Below are positions 42,151 through 51,316 of a DNA stretch of 64,000 nt, in pieces (position 1 is the first letter of the stretch; each line of letters begins with the position of its first letter). Source of the stretch: Chryseobacterium endalhagicum (GTDB lineage: Bacteria; Bacteroidota; Bacteroidia; Flavobacteriales; Weeksellaceae); NCBI RefSeq assembly GCF_016745235.1, contig NZ_JAELVM010000003.1, positions 372,001-436,000 of the forward strand, written 5' to 3'. The notes beneath the pieces are model-generated. The model made no database searches. It was not told the DNA's origin and was given only the letters and a program-made list of their open reading frames with translations. A program made the translations under genes and the position numbers.

Positions 42151-43266
42151 TTACAATTTTGTAACCGTTAACTTGTAATAGGCTGAATTATGAAGATCCA
42201 GTTCTATTTTATAGTTTCCTGCTTCTGATACTTTATAGCCAGGATCACCGTCTACTGTATTTTCAGCATTGAAATAAGTCTGTACGGCTTTTCCTGAAAC
42301 CAGTGCTTCATCCGTTTTCTTAGGCTGGATTTTCAACAACCAGTCGTCGTTTGCTCTGAACTTAAACAATCCTGTGCTGTTCAGCATAATAGAATTGATT
42401 ACATAAGTTTTGGTAGCCGGATTATAGACAAAATCTGTATCTGAACCCCATCCCGCAGGCGTGGCATCTCCAATCACCCCGAAGTTGGCCAGTACCGAAG
42501 AATAGGTATTGGCTGCCCAGTCCACTTTCATGTAGAAGGTTCCTGCTGAAGCCGGCACGATATCTGACCCGTCTACAACCAGTTTTCCGGTTTTTGTTCC
42601 GTCATCCCCTTTATTTCCCGGCCAGTCCTGATTAATCGCGAATTTGTACTTCCCGTTATCACCTGCTGCATTGTTAATCCAGATAAATCCTCTGTAATTA
42701 TCATTCTTTTCAGGGGAAAACAGGTTGGGAGAATTGGCTGGCGTCCAGTTGGCATATCCCGCCGCTCCTGCATAAGCTCCCGGTACATTGATCTTTGGAT
42801 AGATCAGATCCGGATTTGGAGTATAAGGCGTTACTTTAATCGCTATTACATTGGAATAAAAAGCTGCTGATCCTACAGATGTTTTTAATCTTGCTTCCAC
42901 TTCATTCACCACATCCGGAGTGGCCCCGATGTTGAACATCGCAGCATTCACCGCGGCATGGGTAGCAGAACCTTGTGTAACATCATTGGAAAAATCAATG
43001 GTCGCACTTTTTTTGAAGCCATCTCCTTTTAAACCAAATTCTATCTGCTGAGAAGGAACTACGGCAATATTAAATGATGGTTTTGTCCATGAAAAGCTGA
43101 TGACAGCATCATTTGCCGTAAGCTCACTGAGAATTATTGTATTTTTATCAGAGGAGACCTTACCTGCAGAAGTTTCGCTGATTACTGCCTTGTCTTCGTC
43201 CTTTTCACAAGATACCAGCAATATTCCCAGTACGGACAGGGATAATATTTTGAATAAATTTTTCAT
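42151..43266 (-). CDS. susE: SusE/SusF-like surface starch-binding lipoprotein
   Basis: 371 residues with lipobox LVSCEKDED (Cys20) and an acidic stretch after the cysteine, as in surface-exported Bacteroidota lipoproteins. The N-terminal SusE domain (~30-150) is followed by beta-sandwich carbohydrate-binding modules, with aromatic platforms in the YANWTPANSPNLF and TPAGWGSDTDFVY segments. It retains malto-oligosaccharides at the surface for SusCD. Start is 18 nt after the susD stop. Confidence 0.88.
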   Translation of the reverse strand: MKNLFKILSLSVLGILLVSCEKDEDKAVISETSAGKVSSDKNTIILSELTANDAVISFSWTKPSFNIAVVPSQQIEFGLKGDGFKKSATIDFSNDVTQGSATHAAVNAAMFNIGATPDVVNEVEARLKTSVGSAAFYSNVIAIKVTPYTPNPDLIYPKINVPGAYAGAAGYANWTPANSPNLFSPEKNDNYRGFIWINNAAGDNGKYKFAINQDWPGNKGDDGTKTGKLVVDGSDIVPASAGTFYMKVDWAANTYSSVLANFGVIGDATPAGWGSDTDFVYNPATKTYVINSIMLNSTGLFKFRANDDWLLKIQPKKTDEALVSGKAVQTYFNAENTVDGDPGYKVSEAGNYKIELDLHNSAYYKLTVTKL

Positions 43267-43284
43267 TTTAACAGTTTTTAAAGG

Positions 43285-44889
43285 TTAGTAACCAGGATTC
43301 TGAATCAGGTTAGGGTTAGCGATAATGTCTTTGTTCGGAATAGGGAAAAGATTTCTATAGCTTTCCACTGCTTTTCCATCTTTCACATTTCCTTTCCAAG
43401 GCCATAGATAATCTGCTGTTGTATATCTGTTAAAACGCACAAGGTCTGATCTTCTGGTTGTTTCCCATGAAAGTTCTCTTGCTCTTTCATCCAAAATAAA
43501 GTTCAGATTGATTGAGGTTACGTTTCCACTTGTATTTCCGTAAGCACGTTCTCTTAACTGGTTCACGTAGCCAACTGCAGTTGCCTGGCTTCCTCCGCCA
43601 CCGCCTCTAAGGACTGCTTCAGCGTACATCAGATAAATATCCGCAAGACGGTATAAAGGAATATCAGCTTCTACCCAGTTGTTGTGGGCTCCTGCTGCTC
43701 CATTGCTTTTTATATTTTTATACTTGATAAATGCATAACCATCGGTAAATGAACCTAAGTCATTAATTTCCAGGTTTTGTCCTGCTGTAAAGAATCTTCC
43801 TCTTTTATCACTTCCATTAGATGGGAATAGTCCTACAAATGCTTTCGTGGTTCTTAAACCGCTCCATCCGCCATTAACTCCGAATTCCACTGCTTTCATA
43901 TCACCCCCGATCGCAGCATGCACAAGGAAAGTGGTTCCACCATTGGTTTGTGTATTGATTCCGTCAAAATTGACACTGAAAATCTGCTCCGGGTTGTTAA
44001 GATTATTATCTGCAAGGAACAGCTCATCGTATTTCGGCTTTAAAGAGTAACCTGCTGCAATGACTTTGTTACAATAGGTGATACAATCTGTATTTCTCTG
44101 TGTTCCTGTATATACTTCTGCATTTAAATATAATTTTGCCAATAATGACCATGCAGCGGCTTTATCCGCTCTTCCGTACTCATTGGTTTTAGGGTCTTTC
44201 AATTCTGCTGCTACGGCAACCAATTCAGACTCAATAAAATTAAATAATGATTTTCTGTCTATTCTCTGTGGCGGATTTACCGATCCAGGAAGATAGGTTT
44301 CATCTACAAAAGGAACATTTCCAAACATATCTATGGCATGCGTATAAGACTGTGCTCTCAGGAAACGGGCTTCTGCTCTCATAAGTTTTGCCTGGGCAAG
44401 ATTGTCTCCTGTAATATTATTTTCCGTCAGCTTTTCATCCGTTACATTTCTCAGGAACTCATTACAGAAAGCAATTTCCGTATAGATCCTGTAATACATG
44501 GCTGCAATGAATTCGTTGGAAGAATCCCAGGTCATTTTGTGCAGGGTATGAAGGTTTCCGTCATTCCACCCGATTACAGCTTCATCAGTGGTAACCACAT
44601 TCAGATTGTACAGTAATCTGGTGTACTGGGAGAATCCACCGTTGATTCCATTGATATCACTATCAGGCTGGTCACCATCCCCGCTTATCTGCCCACCCAT
44701 AGCAAAACCTCCATAAAGCTTGGCTAAAATATTTTTATAATTAGAGAAATCTTTGTAGATATTCGCTGATGTTACGTCCGTAATAGGCTCTCTTTCCAGA
44801 TCACTGATACATGCAGATGCAGTAGTGAGTAAAAATGCAGCAGAAAGAGGCAGTACTATATTTTTAAGTTTGATTGTATTTAGTTTCAT
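43285..44889 (-). CDS. susD: SusD/RagB family surface lipoprotein
   Basis: 534 residues with a lipobox at Cys27 (TASAC). TPR-like helices span the N-terminal half (RAEARFLRAQSYTHAIDMFGNVPF is the SusD signature), and the C-terminal domain includes PLYRLADIYLMYAEAVLRGG and NQLRERAYG. It caps the SusC barrel and binds the glycan. Located 11 nt downstream of susC, the invariant pair order. Confidence 0.96.
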   Translation of the reverse strand: MKLNTIKLKNIVLPLSAAFLLTTASACISDLEREPITDVTSANIYKDFSNYKNILAKLYGGFAMGGQISGDGDQPDSDINGINGGFSQYTRLLYNLNVVTTDEAVIGWNDGNLHTLHKMTWDSSNEFIAAMYYRIYTEIAFCNEFLRNVTDEKLTENNITGDNLAQAKLMRAEARFLRAQSYTHAIDMFGNVPFVDETYLPGSVNPPQRIDRKSLFNFIESELVAVAAELKDPKTNEYGRADKAAAWSLLAKLYLNAEVYTGTQRNTDCITYCNKVIAAGYSLKPKYDELFLADNNLNNPEQIFSVNFDGINTQTNGGTTFLVHAAIGGDMKAVEFGVNGGWSGLRTTKAFVGLFPSNGSDKRGRFFTAGQNLEINDLGSFTDGYAFIKYKNIKSNGAAGAHNNWVEADIPLYRLADIYLMYAEAVLRGGGGGSQATAVGYVNQLRERAYGNTSGNVTSINLNFILDERARELSWETTRRSDLVRFNRYTTADYLWPWKGNVKDGKAVESYRNLFPIPNKDIIANPNLIQNPGY

Positions 44890-44900
44890 CGTAATAAAAT

Positions 44901-47654
44901 TTAAAATTGAAAGTTTAAGCCTAATGAATATATTCTAGGCATCTGATAGTATCCGTTGTCTATGCCGCCAAAAACTTCAGGATCTACTCCTGTATATTTG
45001 GTCACTACAAAAACATTCTGAGCCATACCATAGATTTTCAGGTTGCTTCCCTTAGAGAAAACTTCTCCGAAATTGTAGCCCACATTAATATTATCCAATC
45101 TTAAGAACGATGCGTTCTCTACATAAATATCTGATTTATACTGAGGTACAGCGAATTTATATTCCGGTGCCGAGGAGAATACATTCTGAAGGTATTCATT
45201 GGTGGATGTAGACTGTATTGAGCTGTTGGAAGCCATATTGTTATACACATAGTTTCCTAAAACCGCTCTTGCACTCAGGGCAAAATCCCAGTTTTTATGA
45301 GATACTTTTGTTGAGAATCCTAAAATTGCATCCGGAGTGGTAGATTTGTAATAATACATATCTTTAGGTGTGATAGTCCCGTCTCCGTTTCGGTCTACAA
45401 ATGCGCCGTCCACAGGTTTTCCGTTACTGTCATATACCTGCTGATATACCCAGAATGAATTGGGAGCATATCCTACGGCGTGAGCCTGGATTTTGTTTCC
45501 TGAACCTCCTTCAATGCCTCCAACTTCCATGTTGAAAGATTCATCAGCCCTATCTTTAAGCTTGGTCACTACCGGTTTGTAATGAGTTGCATTAAAACTC
45601 ATTTCCCATGTTGTTTTTTCGTTTTTAACAGGGATTACCGTAATGCTTCCTTCAATTCCCTGATTCTTCATATCCCCTACATTCTGCCAGCTGGCGTTGC
45701 TTAAACCTCCTGCAGCTTCATCTGCATATACTAAAAGGTCTTTGGTATCTTTTCTGAAAAGATCAATGGATCCTGTAATTCTATTTTTAGCAAAACCATA
45801 ATCTAAACCTATATTCTTTGTAGTCGTAGTTTCCCAGGTAAGATTCGGATTATAGTTAGCAGGTCTGAACATAAAATAGAATTCATTTCCAAACTGGTAA
45901 CTTGCTTCAGGGTAACTTGGATTATAAGCTGCAAAAGCCGGATAGTTATTAGGTTTATTACCATTTAAAGCGGGAAGTTCCTGCTGTCCTGTTTTCCCCC
46001 AGCCTGCTCTCAGTTTCAACGTACTGATGGCAGAAATATTTTTGATAAAACTTTCCTCGTTAAGCTTCCAGGCTAATGAAACTCCCGGAAAAACACCCCA
46101 TACGTTATCTCTTGTTTTGTTAAAGAATCTTGAAGAACCGTCCTGACGAACAGATCCTGAAATAATATATTTATTCGCTACTGTAAAAATTGCTCTTCCA
46201 TAAAAAGAAACCAGTGTATATTGAGTCCTGAAATCCAAGTCCTGTGTATTAATTCCGGTTCCTCTATAGGTAACAGCTCCCGGAATACTCATACGGAAAT
46301 CCTGGTAAGCATATCCTGCCGTAATATCCACACCGGTATTAATGGCACTGATAGTCTTCACATAATTAAAATAGGTTTCCAAAAGCTTGTTGTTCTTTTC
46401 CATTGTATAGAAGTTCGAACTTCCCTTGTCTTCAAAACCTGGTCTATAAGTGGCATCTTTATACTTATGTCCTTCACTTTTTGTATAATCATAACCAGCG
46501 TTTACGTTAAAATGCAGGTCCGGAAGAAAGTGAAATTTATAGTCTAGCTGAATATTTCCCAATCCTCTGGTAACGGAAGATACATCTCTTACCCCATAGA
46601 TCAGTCCAAGTGGATTGGTGTTGGCGTTCACATTGTATCCTGTTGCAGATCCCGCAGCCAGCCATTCATAATACCCTCCGTAATTGGAATTTCCTGAATA
46701 CACAGGTTGTGTAGGATCAAAATAGGTAGCCGCCTTGATTACTCCGCCATCTACAAACCGGTTATCCGTAAAGGTCCCTTTTGCATTTACATTTACTGAT
46801 AAGTGATTGTCAAAGAATTTTGGATTTAAATTCAAGCCTATTGAAGTTCTTCGGAAAGAGTTCGACTTTACGATACCATTCTGCTCATTATACCCTAATG
46901 ATAAACGGTAAGGCAGTCCTTTAATACCTCCGGCAAGGGCTAAGTTGTTATCTGTTCCCCATGCAGCCTGATAAATCTGGTTCTGCCAGTTGGTATCAGA
47001 AGTTCCAAGCTTGGCTTTGTAATTGGCAGATCCATAGGTATTCACAAAATCTCTGAATTCCTGCGCATTAAGCACATCCACATTTCCCATCTTAGTGGAA
47101 ACTGAAGCCACTGTAGAGAAATTTACCTTAAATTTTCCGGCACTTCCTTTTTTAGTCGTGATCAAAATAACCCCGTTGGAAGCTCTGTTACCATAGATCG
47201 CAGTAGCAGAAGCATCTTTCAGGATATCAAAGGTCTCAATATCATTGGGATTGATTAAAGATAGAGGATCAGAAACCCCGTTCATTCCCACAAAATCCTG
47301 AGGAACTCCGTCAATGACGATCAATGGGGAGTTTTCTCCACTCAAGGAAGAGGTACCCCTGATTCTGATCTTGGTTCCTGAACCTGGTGCACCACTGTTG
47401 TTCGTGATCTGCACCCCTGGTGTTTTCCCCTGAATCAATTGCCCGGCAGAAACTGCACCTCCGTTAAAATCCTTTGAACTTACGGAAGTAATGGATCCGG
47501 TAAGGTCTGATTTTTTCTGCTTCCCATATCCGATCAATACCACTTCCTCGATCTTTTTCTCCTTTGTAGCGGAGTCCTGTGCCTGCGCATGCATCATTGA
47601 ACCAGCCAATAGAAATGCAGGCGCTATTTTTAACACCGTTGTAAAATTTCTCAC
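44901..47654 (-). CDS. susC: SusC/RagA TonB-linked outer-membrane transporter
   Basis: 917 residues with a signal peptide to about residue 25 (MHAQAQ). A TonB box (EEVVLIGYG) follows at once, then the plug (GKTPGVQITNNSGAPGSG, IRGTSSLSGENSPLIVIDGVP, DASATAIYGNRASNGVILITTKKG) and a 22-strand barrel ending in GLNFQF. It imports malto-oligosaccharides with SusD. The carboxypeptidase-like N-terminal domain found in most SusC proteins (~80 residues) is absent, so this is a short form. First gene of the operon. Confidence 0.96.
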   Translation of the reverse strand: MRNFTTVLKIAPAFLLAGSMMHAQAQDSATKEKKIEEVVLIGYGKQKKSDLTGSITSVSSKDFNGGAVSAGQLIQGKTPGVQITNNSGAPGSGTKIRIRGTSSLSGENSPLIVIDGVPQDFVGMNGVSDPLSLINPNDIETFDILKDASATAIYGNRASNGVILITTKKGSAGKFKVNFSTVASVSTKMGNVDVLNAQEFRDFVNTYGSANYKAKLGTSDTNWQNQIYQAAWGTDNNLALAGGIKGLPYRLSLGYNEQNGIVKSNSFRRTSIGLNLNPKFFDNHLSVNVNAKGTFTDNRFVDGGVIKAATYFDPTQPVYSGNSNYGGYYEWLAAGSATGYNVNANTNPLGLIYGVRDVSSVTRGLGNIQLDYKFHFLPDLHFNVNAGYDYTKSEGHKYKDATYRPGFEDKGSSNFYTMEKNNKLLETYFNYVKTISAINTGVDITAGYAYQDFRMSIPGAVTYRGTGINTQDLDFRTQYTLVSFYGRAIFTVANKYIISGSVRQDGSSRFFNKTRDNVWGVFPGVSLAWKLNEESFIKNISAISTLKLRAGWGKTGQQELPALNGNKPNNYPAFAAYNPSYPEASYQFGNEFYFMFRPANYNPNLTWETTTTKNIGLDYGFAKNRITGSIDLFRKDTKDLLVYADEAAGGLSNASWQNVGDMKNQGIEGSITVIPVKNEKTTWEMSFNATHYKPVVTKLKDRADESFNMEVGGIEGGSGNKIQAHAVGYAPNSFWVYQQVYDSNGKPVDGAFVDRNGDGTITPKDMYYYKSTTPDAILGFSTKVSHKNWDFALSARAVLGNYVYNNMASNSSIQSTSTNEYLQNVFSSAPEYKFAVPQYKSDIYVENASFLRLDNINVGYNFGEVFSKGSNLKIYGMAQNVFVVTKYTGVDPEVFGGIDNGYYQMPRIYSLGLNFQF

Positions 47655-47847
47655 AATATCGTTTTTTTAGTTTCGTTTTAATTAAGCTGTCTGACCAGCT
47701 TTGCAATTTATAAAAAAATTATAATTATCATAAAATTATTGAAAATTTGCACAATTTTACGTAAATTTACAATCCATTCAATACCAAATACCTGTTATTC
47801 ATAACTTTACGTTAACTTATGCAAAGCATAATACGTGAATTAAATTA

Positions 47848-47879
47848 ACATTTAGTTAAACATTTGTTTAACTAAATGT
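47848..47879. promoter_or_regulatory. Perfect 32-bp palindrome in the susC-metG divergent region
   Basis: ACATTTAGTTAAAC (47848-47861), spacer ATTT, and GTTTAACTAAATGT (47866-47879): two perfect 14-bp arms. It lies 194 bp before susC and about 103 bp before metG. Its size and symmetry suit a dimeric regulator (LacI- or AraC-type) of the sus operon, but no regulator gene is present in the operon. Confidence 0.6.
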
Positions 47880-47952
47880 AATATCCTTCGCTTCCTGAAG
47901 AGGAAAAAACTTATTATAATGGAAGTTTAAGCGGTTTTACTGAGATAATCCT

Positions 47953-47960
47953 TATCTTTG
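47953..47960 (+). promoter_or_regulatory. Promoter -7 box of metG
   Basis: TATCTTTG, perfect TAnnTTTG, 21 nt upstream of the metG ATG at 47982. Because the box overlaps the first codons of the longer open frame, the ATG at 47982 is the correct start. Confidence 0.65.
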
Positions 47961-47981
47961 CAGTTAAAACTTTACTATAAA

Positions 47982-50018
47982 ATGTCAAACAGAAAGATGA
48001 TTACGGCAGCTTTGCCTTATGCAAACGGACCGGTTCATATAGGACATTTGGCAGGTGTATATATTCCTGCGGATGTTTACGCAAGATTTCAAAGAAGATT
48101 AGGAAAAGATGTAGCGTTTATCTGCGGGTCGGATGAACACGGAATTCCTATTACCATCAGAGCAAAAAAAGAAGGAGTAACGCCTCAGGATATCGTAGAT
48201 AAATACCACGAGATCATCAAAAAATCTTTTTCGGATCTGGGAATTTCTTTTGATGAGTATTCCAGAACGACCTCTAAAAAGCATTACGAAACCAGTCAGG
48301 ATTTCTTCAAAGTTCTTTATGAAAAAGGGAAATTCACGGAAGAGGTTTCTGAGCAGTATTTTGATGAGCAGGCCGGAGAATTCCTGGCAGACCGTTATAT
48401 TGTAGGAACATGCCCGAACTGCGGCAATGAGAATGCTTACGGAGATCAGTGTGAAAAATGTGGCTCTACCCTGTCCCCTTCAGAACTGATCAATCCGAAA
48501 TCGATGCTGAGCGGAAATATTCCGATCCTAAAAGACACCAAAAACTGGTATCTTCCTTTAAATGAATACGAAGACTTCCTGAACGAATGGATCATTGAAG
48601 GCCATAAAGACGACTGGAAGCCGAACGTTTACGGACAGGTTAAATCCTGGCTTAATGACGGTTTAAAGCCGCGTGCAATGACCAGAGACCTGAACTGGGG
48701 AGTTCCGGTTCCACTTCCAAATGCGGAAGGTAAAGTGCTTTACGTATGGTTTGATGCGCCAATCGGATATATTTCTTTCACGAAAGAATGGGCAGAGAAA
48801 AACGGAAAAGACTGGAAAGATTACTGGCAGAACGAAAACAGTGACCTGGTTCACTTTATCGGAAAGGATAATATTGTATTCCACTGCATTATTTTCCCTG
48901 CGATGATGAAGGCTCACGGAGATTATATCATGCCGAAAAACGTTCCTGCATTTGAATTCCTGAACCTTGAAAACGACAAGATCTCAACGTCAAGAAACTG
49001 GGCAGTCTGGGCGCATGAATATGTGGAAGAATTCCCGGGACAGCAGGATGTTTTAAGATATGCACTTCTTTCCTCCGCTCCTGAAACAAAGGATAATAAT
49101 TTTACATGGAAGGATTTCCAGACTAAGAATAATTCTGAACTGGTAGGAATTTTCGGGAACTTTATCAATAGAGTTGCTGTACTGATTCATAAATATTATG
49201 ATGGTGTTGTTCCTCAGGGAGACGTCAACAGCCCTGAATTAGTAGAAATCAACAAAGCGGCTAAAGAAATTTCAGGATTCCTGGAAAATTATGAATTCAG
49301 AAATGCTTTAACTGCGTTAATGAATCTTGCCCGTTTTGGAAACCAGTATCTTCAGACTGAAGAGCCCTGGAAAACCATTAAGGACAGCCCTGAAAAAGCA
49401 GCACAGTCTTTATTTGTTGGTGCTCAGCTTGCTGTTGCATTAGCTCAGTTATGTGAACCATTTATGCCTTTCAGCTCTGAGAAGCTACTAACAATGTTTA
49501 ATGCTCAGCAGGTAAACTGGAATGATGTAGAAACTCAATCTGTCTTAGTAGAAACAGGTCATAAAATCAATGAAGCTTCTCTTCTTTTCTCTAAAATTGA
49601 AGACAGCGTAATTGAAGCTCAGATTGAAAAACTGGAACAGACGAAACAAAACAATAAAAAAACAAACCCTAACGCCAACCCTATGAAAGAAGAGATTTCT
49701 TTTGATGATTTTGCTAAAATAGACCTTAGAACAGCAACCATTTTAGAAGCTGAAAAAGTAGAAAAAGCTGATAAATTACTGAAATTCAAAGTAGATACAG
49801 GTGTTGATATCAGAACTGTAGTTTCAGGTGTGGCAGAAAGCTTTACACCGGAAGAACTGGTAGGAAAACAGGTAATGATCCTGTTAAATCTTGCTCCAAG
49901 AAAAATAAGAGGCATTGAGTCTCAGGGAATGTTCTTATTAACTACAAAACCGGACGGAAAACTGTCTTTCGTAACCCCGGATGACAGCAATGTAGAAAAC
50001 GGTATTGAGATAGGATAA
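47982..50018 (+). CDS. metG: Methionyl-tRNA synthetase
   Basis: A 678-residue class I synthetase charging tRNA-Met. HIGH is at 19-22 (VHIGHLAG). The zinc knuckle CPNCGNENAYGDQCEKCG has four cysteines. The KMSKS loop is K333-ISTS. A linker rich in K and N (~550-570) leads to a C-terminal EMAP-II/Trbp111-like tRNA-binding domain (about 572-678), which supports dimerisation. Monocistronic with a strong terminator. Confidence 0.97.
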   Translation: MSNRKMITAALPYANGPVHIGHLAGVYIPADVYARFQRRLGKDVAFICGSDEHGIPITIRAKKEGVTPQDIVDKYHEIIKKSFSDLGISFDEYSRTTSKKHYETSQDFFKVLYEKGKFTEEVSEQYFDEQAGEFLADRYIVGTCPNCGNENAYGDQCEKCGSTLSPSELINPKSMLSGNIPILKDTKNWYLPLNEYEDFLNEWIIEGHKDDWKPNVYGQVKSWLNDGLKPRAMTRDLNWGVPVPLPNAEGKVLYVWFDAPIGYISFTKEWAEKNGKDWKDYWQNENSDLVHFIGKDNIVFHCIIFPAMMKAHGDYIMPKNVPAFEFLNLENDKISTSRNWAVWAHEYVEEFPGQQDVLRYALLSSAPETKDNNFTWKDFQTKNNSELVGIFGNFINRVAVLIHKYYDGVVPQGDVNSPELVEINKAAKEISGFLENYEFRNALTALMNLARFGNQYLQTEEPWKTIKDSPEKAAQSLFVGAQLAVALAQLCEPFMPFSSEKLLTMFNAQQVNWNDVETQSVLVETGHKINEASLLFSKIEDSVIEAQIEKLEQTKQNNKKTNPNANPMKEEISFDDFAKIDLRTATILEAEKVEKADKLLKFKVDTGVDIRTVVSGVAESFTPEELVGKQVMILLNLAPRKIRGIESQGMFLLTTKPDGKLSFVTPDDSNVENGIEIG

Positions 50019-50040
50019 ACCTATATTTCAGATAAAACAA

Positions 50041-50075
50041 AAGACACACGATTTTCGTGTGTCTTTTTTATTTTG
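50041..50075 (+). terminator. Terminator of metG
   Basis: AAGACACACG and CGTGTGTCTT form a perfect 10-bp stem around ATTTT, then a T-rich tail. Confidence 0.93.
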
Positions 50076-50081
50076 TTCCTA

Positions 50082-50237
50082 TCATTGCGAGCGAAGCGAA
50101 GCAATCTCTTAAAACGAAGTTTATACTTAATAATCTTAAAAACTTAATTTTAATCTTAATGGTTCAACAAATAAAACCATTAAGGACCGTTTAGCGATTA
50201 AGAATATTAAGAGATTGCTTCGCTTCGCTCGCAATGA
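50082..50237. repeat. MITE-like element with perfect 31-bp terminal inverted repeats
   Basis: The left end 50082-50112 (begins TCATTGCGAGCGAAGCGAAG) and right end 50207-50237 are perfect reverse complements over 31 bp. Inside, CTTAATGGTT (50155-50164) and AACCATTAAG (50175-50184) form a second palindrome shared with the AACCATTAAG family. There is no ORF. It lies between two convergent genes. Confidence 0.88.
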
Positions 50238-50245
50238 CAGAAGAG

Positions 50246-50950
50246 TTACTTTTTAGTCAGCCTTGTCAGGTAAGCATCTTCATCCTGCATTACTTTTTCT
50301 ACTGTAAAACCATTATTTTCTGCAGCATTTTTCAAGGTCTGAAAATCAAGATACAGCCATTTGATCGGGTTTTCGGATTCTCCTTTGTAATGAACTACGT
50401 AATCCAGCTCGCCATAATAACCGCCAGCCGGAATATATACACCACCGTCTTCATCACGGTCGAACATATACAGGATATCTGTGCTATCGATTAAGATTTG
50501 TCCGTTATCATTCAGGAAAGTGTGAAGTTTTTTAAGGTAGGTATCAATTTTGTCCAGGCTTTCAAAAATTCCGGTTCCATTCATCAAAAGCAGAACGGTA
50601 TCGAAAGTTTCACCGGAGAAATCAAGCATATTTTCACAAACCGCTTTTTTTATTCCACGGAGTTTGCAGACTTCAATCGATTTTGGTGAAATATCTAATG
50701 CCAAAACATCAAGATTCCTTTCATTCTGAAGATACAAAGCATGAGAACCGGCACCGGCACCAATATCCAGCACCTTTCCCTGAGCTGCATCCAGCGCTTT
50801 CTGCTCAATATCGTTCATCTCTTCAAAATCCCTGAAAAGGTAGTCTACCGGAAGTTCATCCAGTTCCGATATTGAAGTTTCCGTCTGCAGATCTTCTGGA
50901 TTTTCGTTGTGAAAATAATCCCAGACTGCCTTACCCATTAAATCTTTCAT
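50246..50950 (-). CDS. Class I SAM-dependent methyltransferase
   Basis: 234 residues from MKDLMGKAVWDYF. Start chosen because a promoter box lies at 50968-50975, which excludes the longer frame. The SAM motif I is VLDIGAGAGSHALYL, motif II ends LALDISPKS, and motif IV is FDTVLLLMNGTGI. It belongs to the Methyltransf_25/31 set, with unknown substrate. An N-terminal ~60-residue helical region precedes the Rossmann fold. Single-gene unit. Confidence 0.85.
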   Translation of the reverse strand: MKDLMGKAVWDYFHNENPEDLQTETSISELDELPVDYLFRDFEEMNDIEQKALDAAQGKVLDIGAGAGSHALYLQNERNLDVLALDISPKSIEVCKLRGIKKAVCENMLDFSGETFDTVLLLMNGTGIFESLDKIDTYLKKLHTFLNDNGQILIDSTDILYMFDRDEDGGVYIPAGGYYGELDYVVHYKGESENPIKWLYLDFQTLKNAAENNGFTVEKVMQDEDAYLTRLTKK

Positions 50951-50967
50951 TGCTGTCTTTAAAAGTG

Positions 50968-50999
50968 CAAAGATAAGGGTTTCGGGGGCTGGGTGCAAG
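50968..50999 (-). promoter_or_regulatory. Promoter of the methyltransferase gene inside a heptamer array
   Basis: TATCTTTG (50968-50975) and TTG (50997-50999) on the minus strand with a 21-bp spacer. The G-rich heptamer array begins inside the spacer (from ~50979), so array sequence forms part of this promoter. Confidence 0.55.
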
Positions 51000-51316
51000 T
51001 TGTTTCGGGGTACGGGGTTCGCGGTACGAGGTATGGGGTTCGAGTTTCGGGGTACGGGGAATTATGGTTTTAGTCAGAATAGTAAGGTCAATGGTGAATT
51101 TTGCTTCGCAAGTGAGTGGTGAATGGAGGATTCAAGAACCAGGAACCAAGAAACCAAACATCACACAACGGGTATCAAAAATAATACACCCTTATTAACC
51201 GAACTACTCTAACCAGTAACCAAAAAGCCAGCAACCAGCAACAAAAAACTCGCAAATAAAAAACAAAATCCACATCTCGAATCCCGAAACCCGAACCACG
51301 CATCCCACAACACCTA
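50976..51316. repeat. Longest heptamer array, G-rich to C-rich
   Basis: About 340 bp of 7-bp words. 50979-51060 is G-rich (TCGGGGT, ACGGGGT, TCGCGGT, ACGAGGT). 51090-51165 is mixed (TGGTGAA, TTTTGCT, TCGCAAG, TGAGTGG). 51208-51315 is C-rich in unbroken phase (CAGTAAC, CCAGCAA twice, TCGAATC, CCGAAAC, CCGAACC). It reuses words of the arrays at 11.2 and 17.9 kb in inverse orientation. It abuts the stop of the siderophore-interacting protein gene. Confidence 0.9.

Noticed and set aside
47655..47981. Riboswitch (SAM or T-box type) upstream of metG
   Set aside because: The metG -7 box is only 21 nt from the ATG, leaving no room for a structured leader; the nearby palindrome is upstream of the promoter.
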